Positions 1-5,008 are shown, counted from the stretch's first letter. The stretch is DNA of 5,097 nucleotides from Clostridiales bacterium (GCA_012728025.1 JAAYFX010000208.1:1-5097); one strand, 5' to 3'. Made by a program: numbers and translations. The notes: generated from the sequence alone by a model not told the origin.

Positions 1-1
1 G

Positions 2-79
2 TATATTCCTCTGAGAAACCGCCCGCATACCGCAGGTTTAATAAAAGTTTTGGCCGAAGGCTTTTGCCTATCCTGTTAA
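2..79 (+). CDS. possible C-terminal tail of an upstream gene (partial, unrecognised)
   Basis: This forward frame is open from the first bases of the window and stops with TAA at 77-79. It reads about 25 residues, ending LIKVLAEGFCLSC. Base composition is richer in G+C than the DNA just after the stop, which is the only sign of coding. A second forward frame is also open here up to a TGA near 136, so the choice between them is not secure. No domain can be recognised from so few residues. It is equally possible that neither frame is translated. Confidence 0.2.
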   Translation, partial: YIPLRNRPHTAGLIKVLAEGFCLSC

Positions 80-261
80 ACTTTTTCATAAGCTTTGGCT
101 TTATTATATTGCCCGATAACAGAAATTCAATCTGTTGATGATAGCAGTTATATAAGCTGTCTAAGCTGTCATTGTAAGATAATAAAACCTTTCCATTCTG
201 CCGCCACAATAACTAATTATATATTAAACACCGCAATAATACAAGGCTTTGTCTCTTTGTC

Positions 262-302
262 AGCTTCAACAAGGCAAGGACTGCAATATGTCTGTTGAAG
301 CT
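262..302. repeat. 10-bp perfect inverted repeat with 21-nt loop
   Basis: AGCTTCAACA at 262-271 is the exact reverse complement of TGTTGAAGCT at 293-302. It lies about 35 nt upstream of the proposed promoter of the iron-sulfur protein gene. No T-run follows on either strand, so it is not a typical terminator. It could be a protein-binding site or a chance repeat. Confidence 0.5.
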
Positions 303-320
303 TTGCACCTATGGCAGTCT

Positions 321-341
321 TACACAAAATCTTTTGTTGTA
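321..341. promoter_or_regulatory. near-palindrome overlapping the -35 box (operator candidate)
   Basis: TACACAAAA (321-329) and TTTTG-T-TGTA (332-341) form a dyad with a 2-nt centre and one unpaired T. Its right arm overlaps the proposed -35 hexamer at 337-342 of the downstream iron-sulfur protein gene, where a repressor would be expected to act. AT-rich DNA makes short dyads by chance, so this is only a candidate. Confidence 0.3.
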
Positions 342-366
342 AACATCTGCCCTCCTGTGTTATTAT
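337..366 (+). promoter_or_regulatory. putative sigma-A-type promoter of the Fe-S protein gene
   Basis: A -35 box TTGTAA (337-342, 4 of 6 consensus bases) and a -10 box TATTAT (361-366, 5 of 6) are separated by 18 bp. Transcription would start near 373, just before the ribosome binding site AAAGGAG at 381-387, giving a leader of roughly 20 nt. The match is fair, not outstanding. Confidence 0.45.
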
Positions 367-394
367 TGCAACATTGGAACAAAGGAGTGTTAAT

Positions 395-835
395 GTGAAA
401 GAATATAAAAATGATGACCTTATAGTCTATTGGTTTCCGGAGCTTTGCGCCCATGTGGGAGCCTGCATTAGGCTTCAGCCTGAGGTTTTTGATTCAAAGC
501 GCCGGCCATGGATACTTCTGGATAAAGCAAAGCCTGAGGATATAATCAAGGCTGTAAACCAGTGTCCTTCGGGGGCCCTTCGCTTTAATATACCCGAAGG
601 CTCAAAGGTAAATCCAGACTGTGCCGCCGGCCCTGCCCATATGGACAATATGCCCGAACCGGATTCCGTGAAAATAAAAGCCTCAGCCCTTGGGCCTATA
701 TTTATTCAAGGCCCCGCAACTGTCTGCGGCTCTGAAAATCAGGTTTTAGCCGAAGGCTGCCGCATGATGCTCTGCGGCTGTGGAAAGACCTGTAACAAGC
801 CCTTTTGTGACGGCTCTCATATGCTCCCGCAATAG
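395..835 (+). CDS. two-domain iron-sulfur protein: YjdI-type 4Fe-4S domain plus CDGSH domain
   Basis: Predicted cytosolic Fe-S protein of 146 residues. The N-terminal part (about 8-66) matches the divergent 4Fe-4S mono-cluster family typified by E. coli YjdI: C18-AHVGA-C24, then VFDSKRRPW (31-39) and the closing CPSGAL at 57-62. Only three cysteines (C18, C24, C57) are in family positions. A linker follows, then a CDGSH domain (about 92-142) ending CGCGKTCNKPFCDGSH, whose expected 2Fe-2S ligands are C127, C129, C138 and H142. By family the protein should bind a labile redox-active cluster and act in electron transfer or Fe-S/redox sensing; the partner is unknown. The start is the GTG at 395, because AAAGGAG (381-387) sits 7 nt upstream. 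An upstream ATG at 311 in the same frame lacks such a site and would add a cysteine-rich stretch alien to the family. The gene is monocistronic and converges on the chemoreceptor gene. Four further cysteines (C76, C111, C122, C133) are not explained. Confidence 0.92.
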   Translation: MKEYKNDDLIVYWFPELCAHVGACIRLQPEVFDSKRRPWILLDKAKPEDIIKAVNQCPSGALRFNIPEGSKVNPDCAAGPAHMDNMPEPDSVKIKASALGPIFIQGPATVCGSENQVLAEGCRMMLCGCGKTCNKPFCDGSHMLPQ

Positions 836-877
836 CTTTTGGTTTATAGCACACCATACTGGAAAATAGAAACAAAA

Positions 878-912
878 GCGCCGCACTGCCTTTTATAAAG
901 CAGCTGCGGCGC
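878..912. terminator. bidirectional intrinsic terminator between convergent genes
   Basis: GCGCCGCA (878-885) pairs perfectly with TGCGGCGC (905-912). A further four pairs, CTGC (886-889) with GCAG (900-903), continue the stem past one bulged base. Read on the minus strand the hairpin is followed by TTTTGTTTC, a good U-tract for the chemoreceptor gene ending at 954. On the plus strand the tail ATTCATTATTTT is T-rich but interrupted, so termination of the Fe-S gene is probably weaker. The hairpin lies about 42 nt from each stop codon. Confidence 0.85.
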
Positions 913-953
913 ATTCATTATTTTAGGTATTAAAAACAAGATGATTATAATTC

Positions 954-2399
954 CTATTTTTGCACATCACACATTTTATATTCTAAGCCTGCGGTAATGC
1001 TCTCCATTTTTGAGATTTCTTCTCTTATGCGAACAACCGAGCTGTTCTGCTCAAGAATATCAGCAGATACAGATTTTACATTTTGTCCCATCATATAAAC
1101 ATTGCTTATAAGGTCTGACATATCCTCGGAAACCGCTTCAAACTTCGAGCTGACCTCGTCATTTGTGCGGGTTTCTTCCGAAACCACTTGGGCAACCCTG
1201 TCATTTGTATCCTTCACCTTTTGCAGGGCTTCAAGGAGGTTTTCCACACTCTCCCTGCCTTCAATGGCAGATTTTGTGCCGGCCGCTGTTTTCTTGGCAA
1301 CATCATCCACACGCTGGGAAAGCTCTGTCAAAATGTCCTGTATCCCCTTTGAGGATTCGCTGCTTTCCTTGGCCAAACTTCCTATCTCGTTTGCAACAAC
1401 AGCAAAGCCCTTGCCATGCTCGCCGGCTTTGGCCGCCTCTATCGAAGCGTTTATGGATAAAAGATTTGTTTTCCATGCTATTTTATTTATATCGTTTAAA
1501 ATCATGTCAACGTTTTCAATCTTAGACAAAAGTTCCTCCGTTGCCCGACTGGAGGATAAAACGGTGTCGAACATGATGTCAAGTATAGCTTTTACTTCGT
1601 TTGCCCCATCATTTCCTGCTTCTATTGCAAGGGCCACTTCGCTAAAGCGCTCCTCAAGTTCTTTATTAAGCTCAACGTTTTGAGATAGGGCCTGCAATGT
1701 GTCTTTCACAAGGTTATCCAAGGAGCCGGCAAAGGAATTTAGCTCATTTGTAGAGCCTTCCATCTGGGATGTAACATCGCTTATATTGCTGATTTTATCG
1801 GCCAGACTGCCAATATTGTGGGAGCTTTCTGTCATGGATGATGTAAGCTCTGTAACAACATCCTTTGTCTCGTCATTGTTTTTGCATATTCTTTGAAAAA
1901 GTTCCTCGGAGGACTCTATAAGTTTTCCTCCTCGGTCGGTGGTTATAATCATCAGAACACCGACAATTGCATAGATAAAAACATTTTCAATGGCTAAAAC
2001 TGTTGTGGCATTGGCTCCTAGTATGTATTTCGGGTCAATTATAATAGCAACAACGCAAAACGGCAAATATATACATAAATAAGCAAGGATAATCTGTTTG
2101 TTAAAGTAGATAAGTGTCATACCCAAAGCGGCGTATGAAACGGCGAAGGTAATATCGCTGCCGCCGGCGGCAAAGGATGCCACAAGGGTGAAAACCCCAA
2201 TTATACTGGTTATTCCGCTTCCTTTAATAATATCATTTGCTTTCGAAACAAAAAATCCAGTTGCGATAATTGAGGCAACAATCATAGAGCCGACCTTAAT
2301 ATATGCCTCTGTGTTCGCTCCTTTCGACAGGGAAAAAACCGATAGACAAATTGTGCAAACCCAAATTATAGTTACGTTAATTCTATGTAGCTTCTTCAT
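954..2399 (-). CDS. membrane-anchored methyl-accepting chemotaxis protein without HAMP domain
   Basis: Chemoreceptor-type signalling protein of 481 residues. The N-terminal 155 residues hold about six hydrophobic segments (roughly 8-23, 36-52, 64-78, 83-99, 102-121, 134-153), followed by DRGGK, which fits the positive-inside rule. Loops are short, so there is no classical extracytoplasmic ligand domain. The rest is a long helical coiled-coil domain of the MCP family. Its hairpin tip is KTNLLSINASIEAAKAGE (310-327) followed by GKGFAVVANEIGSLA, the region that contacts CheA and CheW in known receptors. No HAMP domain is recognisable between membrane and signalling parts, and there is no C-terminal receptor pentapeptide. 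The start is the ATG at 2397-2399, because GGAGGA (2404-2409) lies 4 nt upstream; the ATG 21 nt further up would place this site inside the gene. It is an orphan receptor with no che genes in the window. Its promoter is sigma-A-like; I see no sigma-D (flagellar) promoter. The stimulus is unknown and could be sensed in the membrane or the cytoplasm. Confidence 0.94.
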   Translation of the reverse strand: MKKLHRINVTIIWVCTICLSVFSLSKGANTEAYIKVGSMIVASIIATGFFVSKANDIIKGSGITSIIGVFTLVASFAAGGSDITFAVSYAALGMTLIYFNKQIILAYLCIYLPFCVVAIIIDPKYILGANATTVLAIENVFIYAIVGVLMIITTDRGGKLIESSEELFQRICKNNDETKDVVTELTSSMTESSHNIGSLADKISNISDVTSQMEGSTNELNSFAGSLDNLVKDTLQALSQNVELNKELEERFSEVALAIEAGNDGANEVKAILDIMFDTVLSSSRATEELLSKIENVDMILNDINKIAWKTNLLSINASIEAAKAGEHGKGFAVVANEIGSLAKESSESSKGIQDILTELSQRVDDVAKKTAAGTKSAIEGRESVENLLEALQKVKDTNDRVAQVVSEETRTNDEVSSKFEAVSEDMSDLISNVYMMGQNVKSVSADILEQNSSVVRIREEISKMESITAGLEYKMCDVQK

Positions 2400-2547
2400 A
2401 TTATCCTCCACTTTGCGCACTGCGCCAAAATTTATACAGGAGTACGCCCGAAATTATGGCAAATTTTATATGCCTAGTCGGGCAAGGTTTTTCCATAACA
2501 CTTATATCATTGGTGCAAAGAATGACGAAACTGGTACTTTTCACTCA
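2400..2547 (-). promoter_or_regulatory. long structured 5' leader of the chemoreceptor gene (unassigned)
   Basis: From the predicted transcription start near 2547 to the ATG at 2399 there are about 148 untranslated bases. They contain inverted repeats that compete with each other. GCCCGA (2446-2451) pairs with TCGGGC (2478-2483) around an inner GGCA (2458-2461) with TGCC (2471-2474). Alternatively TTATGG (2454-2459) pairs with CCATAA (2493-2498), enclosing TGCC (2471-2474) with GGCA (2481-2484). A third hairpin, 2412-2429, ends two bases from the ribosome binding site at 2404-2409. I looked for the conserved cores of c-di-GMP-I and -II, preQ1, SAM, fluoride, guanidine and ZTP riboswitches and did not find them. 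The role is inferred from structure only. Confidence 0.4.
2404..2409 (-). promoter_or_regulatory. ribosome binding site that fixes the chemoreceptor start
   Basis: GGAGGA on the minus strand lies 4 nt before the ATG at 2399. It decides between two in-frame ATG codons, since the upstream one (2420) has no such motif. Confidence 0.8.
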
Positions 2548-2553
2548 ATATTT

Positions 2554-2582
2554 AATATAACACATAGAAAATTTTGGGTCAA
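2554..2582 (-). promoter_or_regulatory. strong sigma-A-type promoter of the chemoreceptor gene
   Basis: Read on the minus strand, the -35 box TTGACC (2577-2582, 5 of 6) and the -10 box TATATT (2554-2559, 5 of 6) are separated by exactly 17 bp. The expected start is near 2547. This is one of the two best promoter matches in the window, and it implies a leader of about 148 nt. Confidence 0.7.
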
Positions 2583-2636
2583 CGGTGTCTTTACCAATAA
2601 TAACAAAAAAAATTTATACATAATTAAAATTTCATA

Positions 2637-2650
2637 AAAGAAAGTTCTTT
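2637..2650. promoter_or_regulatory. short palindrome abutting the peptidase promoter
   Basis: AAAGAA (2637-2642) and TTCTTT (2645-2650) form a perfect 6-bp dyad with a 2-nt centre. It ends directly before the -35 box at 2651. An operator is possible, but short AT-rich dyads occur often by chance. Confidence 0.25.
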
Positions 2651-2679
2651 ATGACAGTTATTGTTATTTAGTATATAAT
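2651..2679 (+). promoter_or_regulatory. strong sigma-A-type promoter of the metallopeptidase gene
   Basis: The -35 box ATGACA (2651-2656, 5 of 6) and a perfect -10 box TATAAT (2674-2679) are separated by 17 bp. Transcription would start near 2686, leaving a leader of about 26 nt. The start is divergent from the chemoreceptor promoter, about 140 bp away. Confidence 0.7.
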
Positions 2680-2711
2680 AAATATAATTGAAAAGAAAGT
2701 GATAAGTTTTT

Positions 2712-3230
2712 ATGAGCTATAAATATACTCTCCTTCGTTCACAGCGGCGAACACTGGCGGTGGAGATAAAACAGGACCTTAAAATATATGTACGTGCGCC
2801 GGAAAACTGCCCCCAAGAGGAAATAGATAGTTTTTTGGCTCGTCAGGATAAGTGGATAGAGGAACATCTTGAAAAAATGCGCCTTAAGCCCCCTGCCAAA
2901 CCGGAGCCTTCACCGGAGGAAAAAGATAAATATATAAGTTTGGCTAAAGAGCAAATTCCTTCCAAGGTGGCATATTTTGGAGACATTATGGGGCTTTCTC
3001 CTGCCGGAATAAGCATAACCGGAGCCAAAACCCGTTTTGGAAGCTGCAGTGCCAAAAATCGTCTTTGTTTTTCATGGCGTTTAATGCAATATCCAGATAA
3101 AGCCATAGATTATGTTGTTGTCCACGAGCTTGCCCATCTTGTTCACAAAAACCACGGCAGTCAGTTTTACGACCTTATTGAATCGGTTATGCCAGATTAT
3201 AAAGAGAGAAAAAAACTGCTGAGGGGATAA
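2712..3230 (+). CDS. YgjP/DUF45-type zinc metallopeptidase (M48-like), short form
   Basis: Predicted cytosolic zinc metallopeptidase of 172 residues; its substrate is not known. The N-terminus carries the family opening: YTLLRSQRRTLAVEI (5-19), VRAP (27-30), then FLARQDKWIEEHL (41-53). The catalytic part has RFGSCSAKNRLCFSWRL (108-124; usually RWGSC in relatives) and DYVVVHELAHLVHKNH (133-148). H138 and H142 of HELAH and H148 are the expected zinc ligands, and E139 is the catalytic base. The C-terminal MPDYKERKKLL is typical of the family. Many relatives are about 230 residues; this one lacks the middle segment with the LG-Y-L motif and has a charged proline-rich linker (about 59-72) instead. 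No signal peptide or membrane segment is seen. The ATG at 2712 has only a weak ribosome binding site (AGAAAGTG), but it is the only start that keeps the conserved N-terminus. The promoter is immediately upstream, and the last codons form part of a terminator. Confidence 0.92.
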   Translation: MSYKYTLLRSQRRTLAVEIKQDLKIYVRAPENCPQEEIDSFLARQDKWIEEHLEKMRLKPPAKPEPSPEEKDKYISLAKEQIPSKVAYFGDIMGLSPAGISITGAKTRFGSCSAKNRLCFSWRLMQYPDKAIDYVVVHELAHLVHKNHGSQFYDLIESVMPDYKERKKLLRG

Positions 3231-3275
3231 GTTATCACCTTGAGCCGAAAAAAGACGACGTCCCCTCAGTTTTTT
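3219..3275 (+). terminator. intrinsic terminator whose 5' arm lies inside the peptidase gene
   Basis: CTGAGGGGA (3219-3227) is the exact reverse complement of TCCCCTCAG (3261-3269), and six T follow (3270-3275). The 5' arm is formed by the final codons of the peptidase gene and its stop codon falls in the 33-nt loop. A ribosome finishing translation would cover this arm, so termination may depend on translation. No clear promoter lies between this terminator and the HAD gene. Confidence 0.8.
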
Positions 3276-3298
3276 AAAGCTTATGCTAATACATAGAC

Positions 3299-3303
3299 GG
3301 AGG
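3299..3303 (+). promoter_or_regulatory. ribosome binding site that fixes the GTG start of the HAD gene
   Basis: GGAGG lies 8 nt before the GTG at 3312. An ATG two bases earlier (3310) is in another frame that stops within ten codons, so the GTG is the start. Confidence 0.8.
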
Positions 3304-3311
3304 TAAAGAAT

Positions 3312-4169
3312 GTGGAAAAAGCACCCGTTTTCGCCTTGATGTACGATTTTGACAGAACCCTATCCCCCAAGGATATGCAGGAATACGGTTTCATACCCGG
3401 CATTAAAATGGAGCCTGCGGATTTTTGGGAAAAATGTAACCTTACCATGGAAGAAAACAACATGGACCAAATCCTTGCTTATATGCTTGTAATGTGTCAG
3501 CAGGCAAAGGGGAAAATGCTTTTTACCCGAGACACTTTAATGGCTCTGGGTAGCGATGTGGTTCTTTTCGACGGTGTAAAAAGCTGGTTTCGACGCATCA
3601 ACGCCTATGCGGAAAAACGAGGTTTTCAAGCTGAGCATTATATTATTTCCTCGGGGCTTAAAGAAATTATTGAGGGTACTCCTATATCCGGAGAGTTTAA
3701 AAAAATTTATGCGGCGGAGTTTTGCTATGACTCAAACGGTGAGCCTTACTGGCCTGCCATGGCCGTTAACTACACTAGCAAGACCCAGTTTTTATTTCGT
3801 ATAAACAAGGGCATTTTAGATGTTACGGAAAATAACCCTCTTAATGAATCCATGCCGGAAGCCGAACGCAGGGTACCCTTCCGCAATATGATATATCTTG
3901 GCGATGGACTGACGGATGTTCCATGTATGAAGCTTGTGCGTTCAAACGGCGGTCATTCCATTGCCGTTTATTCCGGAGACAGAGGCTCTGCCGCCAACCT
4001 TATTTTAGACGGCAGGGCGGATTTCGCTTTGAAAGCCGATTACACAAAAGGCAAGGAGCTGGAGACAACGGTTTTCTCTATTATCGACCACGCAGCTGCA
4101 AAGCAAAGGCTTGTGAGCCTGCATAATGAGAGCTTTGAGTATGCTCAAAACGAAAAAAACCAAAAGTAA
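3312..4169 (+). CDS. HAD-superfamily phosphohydrolase (phosphoserine-phosphatase-like fold)
   Basis: Soluble hydrolase of 285 residues, predicted to remove phosphate from a small molecule; the substrate cannot be read from the sequence. All four HAD motifs are present. Motif I is DFDRT (12-16), with D12 as the expected nucleophile and D14 as acid/base, which favours a phosphatase. Motif II is IISSG (111-115). Motif III is probably K157 in SKTQFLF. Motif IV is YLGDGLTDVPCM (195-206), with D198 and D202 binding Mg2+. A helical cap insert lies between motifs I and II (about 18-85). It starts with GTG at 3312 behind a good GGAGG. The gene follows the peptidase by 81 nt, across a terminator and with no evident promoter of its own, so it may be transcribed by read-through. 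Its last 29 nt overlap a small frame at 4141. No signal peptide is seen. The fold assignment is firm; the role is unknown. Confidence 0.9.
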   Translation: MEKAPVFALMYDFDRTLSPKDMQEYGFIPGIKMEPADFWEKCNLTMEENNMDQILAYMLVMCQQAKGKMLFTRDTLMALGSDVVLFDGVKSWFRRINAYAEKRGFQAEHYIISSGLKEIIEGTPISGEFKKIYAAEFCYDSNGEPYWPAMAVNYTSKTQFLFRINKGILDVTENNPLNESMPEAERRVPFRNMIYLGDGLTDVPCMKLVRSNGGHSIAVYSGDRGSAANLILDGRADFALKADYTKGKELETTVFSIIDHAAAKQRLVSLHNESFEYAQNEKNQK

Positions 4170-4254
4170 ATCCCGCAAAAGCAAGGGTCTTATCAAAGCA
4201 AGGGCCATGCTGGCTGTTGCAAACATCCTATATATGGATAAGAAGATTAATTAA
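4141..4254 (+). CDS. possible small basic protein of 37 residues, unrecognised
   Basis: An ATG at 4141 opens a 37-codon frame ending in TAA at 4252-4254. It overlaps the last 29 nt of the HAD gene in another frame and could be translationally coupled to it. The product begins with a strongly basic stretch (MLKTKKTKSKSRKSKG, 1-16) and continues as a helix-like segment with alanines and hydrophobic residues (LIKARAMLAVANILYMDK, 17-34). The second half lies outside any other gene, and its composition there looks coding. The ribosome binding site is weak (only GAG-rich bases about 8 nt upstream). It might bind nucleic acid or ribosomes because of its charge, but that is speculation. It could also be a chance frame, because the lysine-rich start is imposed by the overlapping HAD codons. 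Confidence 0.35.
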   Translation: MLKTKKTKSKSRKSKGLIKARAMLAVANILYMDKKIN

Positions 4255-4337
4255 TGGTTTTCTCGGCTCTTTATAAGCTAAAATACTATATACTCATCAT
4301 AAATTTCGACTTACATTAGGCAGGAAATTACATTAAA

Positions 4338-4359
4338 AATGCGCCCCTCGGGGCGCATT
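4338..4359 (-). terminator. intrinsic terminator of the metalloregulator gene
   Basis: AATGCGCCCC (4338-4347) and GGGGCGCATT (4350-4359) form a perfect 10-bp hairpin with a tiny loop. On the minus strand it is followed by TTTTAATGTAATTT, a usable U-rich tail; on the plus strand the tail (GGTTTGCC) is poor. It lies 53 nt past the regulator's stop. A flanking TAGGCA (4317-4322) with TGCCTA (4364-4369) could extend the structure. It may also partly stop transcripts from the HAD side. Confidence 0.75.
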
Positions 4360-4412
4360 GGTTTGCCTATAATTAAGTTTATTTTGCAGCCAATCAAAAC
4401 TGCTGTTTGCAG

Positions 4413-4787
4413 CTATTTATTGCCAAGGCTTTCAAAATACCTGCGAATGGCCTCAAAGGTCTCCTTGCTTAAATCATGCTCAATTTTGCAGGCATCCTCA
4501 CGAGCAACTTGCTCATCAACTCCCAAATTAATAAACAACTGTGTGAGTAGCTTATGCCTTTCGTATATGCTTGTGGCAATAGCCATTCCTGCCTCTGTAA
4601 GGGTGATGAGATTATCCTCATCCATAGTAATATGTCCGCTTTCCTTTAGTCTCTTTGTCGCATAGGTTACGCTGGGCTTTTTAACCCCAAGCTCTTCCGC
4701 AATATCAACAGAACGGATATAGCCAAATCTTTCCTTAAGAATTAACATGGCTTCAAGATAGTCTTCACCGGATTTGCGGACTTTCAT
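4413..4787 (-). CDS. DtxR/MntR-family metal-dependent transcriptional repressor
   Basis: Metalloregulator of 124 residues expected to bind DNA as a dimer when loaded with Mn2+ or Fe2+, controlling metal uptake or efflux. Residues about 6-66 are the winged helix: GYIRSVDIAEELGVKKPSVT (22-41) is the helix-turn-helix and MDEDNLITLTEAG (55-67) the wing. The dimerisation and metal-binding part follows to the end. Aligned by eye to Bacillus subtilis MntR, the ligands are D9 (D8), E12 (E11), H78 (H77), E103 (E102) and H104 (H103), but MntR E99 is replaced by C100. At that position DtxR has C102. There is no SH3-like third domain, so the architecture is MntR-like. The start is the ATG at 4785-4787 behind AAGGAGG (4797-4803), 9 nt away; the upstream ATG at 4808 would bury this site. 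No metal transporter gene lies in the window, so its targets are elsewhere. The gene has its own promoter and terminator. Confidence 0.94.
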   Translation of the reverse strand: MKVRKSGEDYLEAMLILKERFGYIRSVDIAEELGVKKPSVTYATKRLKESGHITMDEDNLITLTEAGMAIATSIYERHKLLTQLFINLGVDEQVAREDACKIEHDLSKETFEAIRRYFESLGNK

Positions 4788-4819
4788 AATAGTTGGCCTC
4801 CTTATCAAGGTCTTAATAT

Positions 4820-4833
4820 GCGGCTATGGCCGC
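4820..4833. promoter_or_regulatory. G+C-rich dyad in the leader of the metalloregulator gene
   Basis: GCGGC (4820-4824) and GCCGC (4829-4833) are separated by TATG, making a compact hairpin or dyad between the -10 box and the ribosome binding site. It does not resemble the known MntR or DtxR operators. It could be an operator for autoregulation or a small RNA hairpin. Confidence 0.35.
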
Positions 4834-4856
4834 TGTATATAATAAAACTTTAGCAT

Positions 4857-4885
4857 ATAAAATAGTTTTTTATAAGTTCCGTCAA
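4857..4885 (-). promoter_or_regulatory. putative promoter of the metalloregulator gene
   Basis: On the minus strand, TTGACG (4880-4885, 5 of 6) and TTTTAT (4857-4862, 4 of 6) are spaced by 17 bp. Transcription would start near 4850, giving a leader of about 60 nt that contains the dyad at 4820-4833. The -35 is good; the -10 is only fair. Confidence 0.5.
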
Positions 4886-5008
4886 TTTAATTTATTTAAT
4901 GAAAAAAGAAAAAATTTCTGTGGAATGCGGGATTTTTCGGCCGCTAAGCAAAAGATATCCCAAATTTAGGCTTTTCTACCGAAATCTTATCACATAGCAG
5001 GCTAGCCG

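Larger units (their letters stand above)
1..394. other. AT-rich intergenic region with no confident gene
   Basis: No convincing gene is visible on either strand. A forward frame open from the left edge ends at a TAA at 77-79 and could be the tail of an upstream gene. After it the DNA is AT-rich, with a tandem 9-bp duplication (TAAGCTGTC at 153-161 and 162-170), a 10-bp inverted repeat (262-271 with 293-302) and a near-palindrome at 321-341. A TTG-started frame at 95-298 has no ribosome binding site and no recognisable domain, so I treat it as non-coding. The promoter of the iron-sulfur protein gene lies at the right end of this stretch. Confidence 0.6.

Noticed and set aside
95..298. 67-codon forward frame with a TTG start
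   Set aside because: It has no ribosome binding site and no recognisable motif, its composition is AT-rich like the surrounding intergenic DNA, and it contains a tandem 9-bp duplication.
320..346. Minus-strand eight-codon frame (MFTTKDFV) behind a perfect GGAGG
   Set aside because: The spacing is good, but the peptide is tiny, points away from the neighbouring gene and precedes no gene on that strand. It is most likely chance.
702..914. 70-codon minus-strand frame with a signal-peptide-like start
   Set aside because: It begins in the terminator hairpin and runs antisense through the CDGSH codons, so it is a shadow.
1102..1683. 193-codon forward frame and other forward frames inside the chemoreceptor gene
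   Set aside because: They are antisense shadows of a gene with an unmistakable MCP domain. The serine- and phenylalanine-rich translation is typical of reading such coiled-coil genes backwards.
2400..2547. c-di-GMP (GEMM) riboswitch upstream of the chemoreceptor
   Set aside because: This was the first guess because such riboswitches often precede MCP genes. The CGCAAAG next to the ribosome binding site resembles one core element only by chance; the remaining conserved core and tetraloop receptor are missing.
2188..2637. 149-codon forward frame across the chemoreceptor start and its leader
   Set aside because: It overlaps the conserved membrane part on the opposite strand, and its remainder is AT-rich regulatory DNA. 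There is no ribosome binding site or domain.
4339..4665. 108-codon forward frame in the regulator region
   Set aside because: It is antisense to the clear DtxR/MntR gene and starts inside that gene's terminator.
4929..4961. GGGAT...ATCCC inverted repeat with flanking TTTT/AAAA
   Set aside because: The arms are only 5 bp with mismatched spacing and no T-run; it is weak as a terminator or operator.
4805..4980. Search for a known MntR or DtxR operator near the regulator gene
   Set aside because: TTTAGG at 4965-4970 resembles a DtxR half site, but no matching second half follows, so autoregulation through a known box is not supported.
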